From Azolla caroliniana (taxonomy: Eukaryota; Polypodiophyta): a stretch of 64,000 nucleotides of DNA. The notes beneath the pieces are model-generated. The model searched no databases. It worked only from the letters and a program-made list of their open reading frames with translations, and had not been told where the DNA came from. The stretch spans positions 9,548,001-9,612,000 of the forward strand of contig JBHGNT010000013.1 of assembly GCA_043228905.1 (NCBI GenBank), in the 5' to 3' direction. Positions 62,819-64,000 of the stretch are shown here, piece after piece (within the stretch, counting starts at the first letter, position 1; each line of letters opens with the position of its first letter). Position numbers and translations under genes: made by a program.

Positions 62819-64000
62819 TCACCACAATGCGGGCAGTATACCTAGGCGCACTGTTGACTTCTCCAGTGTTCACCTTGTAGACCCATTTGTTCCTGAGTGC
62901 TCTCTTACCTCTCGTTAATTCTACTAGGTCGTAGGTGTAGTTTTCGTGCAAGGAGTCCATCTTATCTTGCATCGCATTCAGCCATTTCTCTCTGTGCTTG
63001 TCGGCAATGGCTTCATCATAGCACTCTGGCTCACCTTCATTAGTCGAGAGGATGTATTGACTGGTAGATGTTATCGATGCTCTCCTTTCTCTGAGTGGGT
63101 ATCTCCTTCCACTCGTTGTCGGCTCTTGTTCGGGTGACTCTCTCAACACTCCTCTTTGCTTGGGTTCATATATGTCGATCGGCTTTTCAAAGTTGGACGA
63201 CTCCAACCCGTATTCCTCGATCGACCTTAACAACTCTACCGACTTAGACTCATAGTCGGTCAGTCTCTCCGAGTCGACCAACTCAGAATCGGTTGTGCCG
63301 ACTGGTTGTCTCCGAATAGCCCACTATGTTAGTTCACTTGGCCTCAAGTCGATAGTAGTGGAGGTTGACTGGTTAGTCGATTCCGACTTTTGTTGCTTCC
63401 AGTCCTCTATGGTATTGTCTTCCAAGAAGACTACGTCCTGACTCCTCACTACCTTCTTGTCGACTAGGTCCCATAGCTTATAGCCAAACTCATCTTCTGA
63501 GTATCCCATGAATATGCATGGTTTCGACTTGCTGTCGAGCTTCGACCTCTGATCCTTAGCCACATGCATATTCGATAAACATCCAAACACCCTCAGGTGT
63601 CGGTAGGAGACTTCCTTTCCTTTCCACACCCTCTATGGGACATCACCCTTCAATGGCACTGCGGGAGACCTGTTGATCATATAAACAACTGTATACATCG
63701 CCTCAGCCCAATAGGATTTCGGCAGTTTAGCATGAGAGAGCATGCTCCTTACTCTCTCCATGATTGTTCAATTCATCCTCTCTGCAAGCCCATTCAAGTC
63801 AGGGGTCTTTGGTATAGTGTATTCAATTTGAATACCCGGGGCTTTGTAGTATTCCTCAAATTGCCCTTTATATTTGCCACCATTGTCGATTCAGACAACC
63901 TTCAACTTCCGACCCGACTCTTGTTCGGCTCTTGCTTGGAACTCCTTTGAAGAACAACAGTACTTGATCTTTTGACTTTAATACAAAAGCCCACAACTTC
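62819..64000 (-). pseudogene. Copia F integrase, linker and RT N-terminus, third piece
   Basis: The minus strand reads, from the right edge inward, FFKEFQARAEQESGRKLKVV, DNGGKYKGQF (catalytic Asp), LNGLAERMN (catalytic Glu), RSMLSHAKLPKSYWAEAM, KSKPCIFMGYSEDEFGYKLW, a linker, MQDKMDSLHENYTYDLVEL and RNKWVYKVNTGEVNSAPRY, ending RIVV at 62819. Stops near 63885, 63770, 63635 and 63323. It continues beyond the window. Confidence 0.85.

Overview
The window is a eukaryotic, plant-type intergenic block made almost entirely of nested transposable elements. Evidence for a plant: TTTAGGG-type telomere-like repeats (4612-4640, in several LTRs), initiator-Met primer sites (tggtatcaaagc or tggtatcagagc), Ty1/copia and Ty3/gypsy elements with plant-style LTRs, and a hAT-like MITE. 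One chromovirus has a sushi/Tcn1-like Gag and Pol, a lineage I associate from memory with non-seed plants (moss, lycophyte, fern); that narrower placement is inference. I see no intact ordinary host gene, no rRNA, no CRISPR and no bacterial operon.

Layout. 1-3221: 3' part of gypsy element A (RT-RNase H-integrase plus LTR). 3222-5697: internal ORF and LTR of a non-autonomous gypsy relative. 5701-7378: a reversed gypsy pol segment amplified as an in-frame 390-bp tandem repeat. 7379-15022: a decayed reverse-strand gypsy element E (LTR, integrase, RT, protease, gag, LTR) carrying a solo copia LTR (11751-12351). 15018-16060: another gag fragment. 16060-24549: copia element H, split by a complete-looking DNA transposon at 17649-23807. 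24550-31366: fragment of a second copia lineage split by chromovirus J (25354-31039). 31367-40575: copia D, split by reverse-strand copia E2 (33052-39458), which itself holds a solo LTR and a hAT-like MITE. 40576-42591: non-element sequence with minisatellites and charged, gene-like repeats. 42592-64000: reverse-strand copia F, split twice: by copia C (44120-52861), which holds the non-autonomous gypsy element N (46744-51399), and by a rearranged chromovirus pair (53293-62818).

Most nesting levels can be delimited exactly, because the broken reading frame resumes on the other side and short target duplications flank the insertion (tcacc, acgt, aaaaa, tctca, acgg, ggtacttc, and near matches).

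The best candidate for something undescribed is the 6.2-kb transposon at 17649-23807. It encodes one two-exon protein with a helix-turn-helix, Cys-rich zinc-binding-like clusters and a D-D-(E/D) pattern. Its intron is filled by about 50 copies of a 20-bp unit built on the palindrome TAGCTAATTAGCTA, and half of that palindrome (ATTAGCTA) lies at both element ends. Other unusual structures are antisense tRNA-like modules in the LTRs of two unrelated gypsy lineages, and an inverted chromovirus segment bounded by a 5-bp duplication, suggesting autointegration or nested insertion followed by LTR-LTR inversion.
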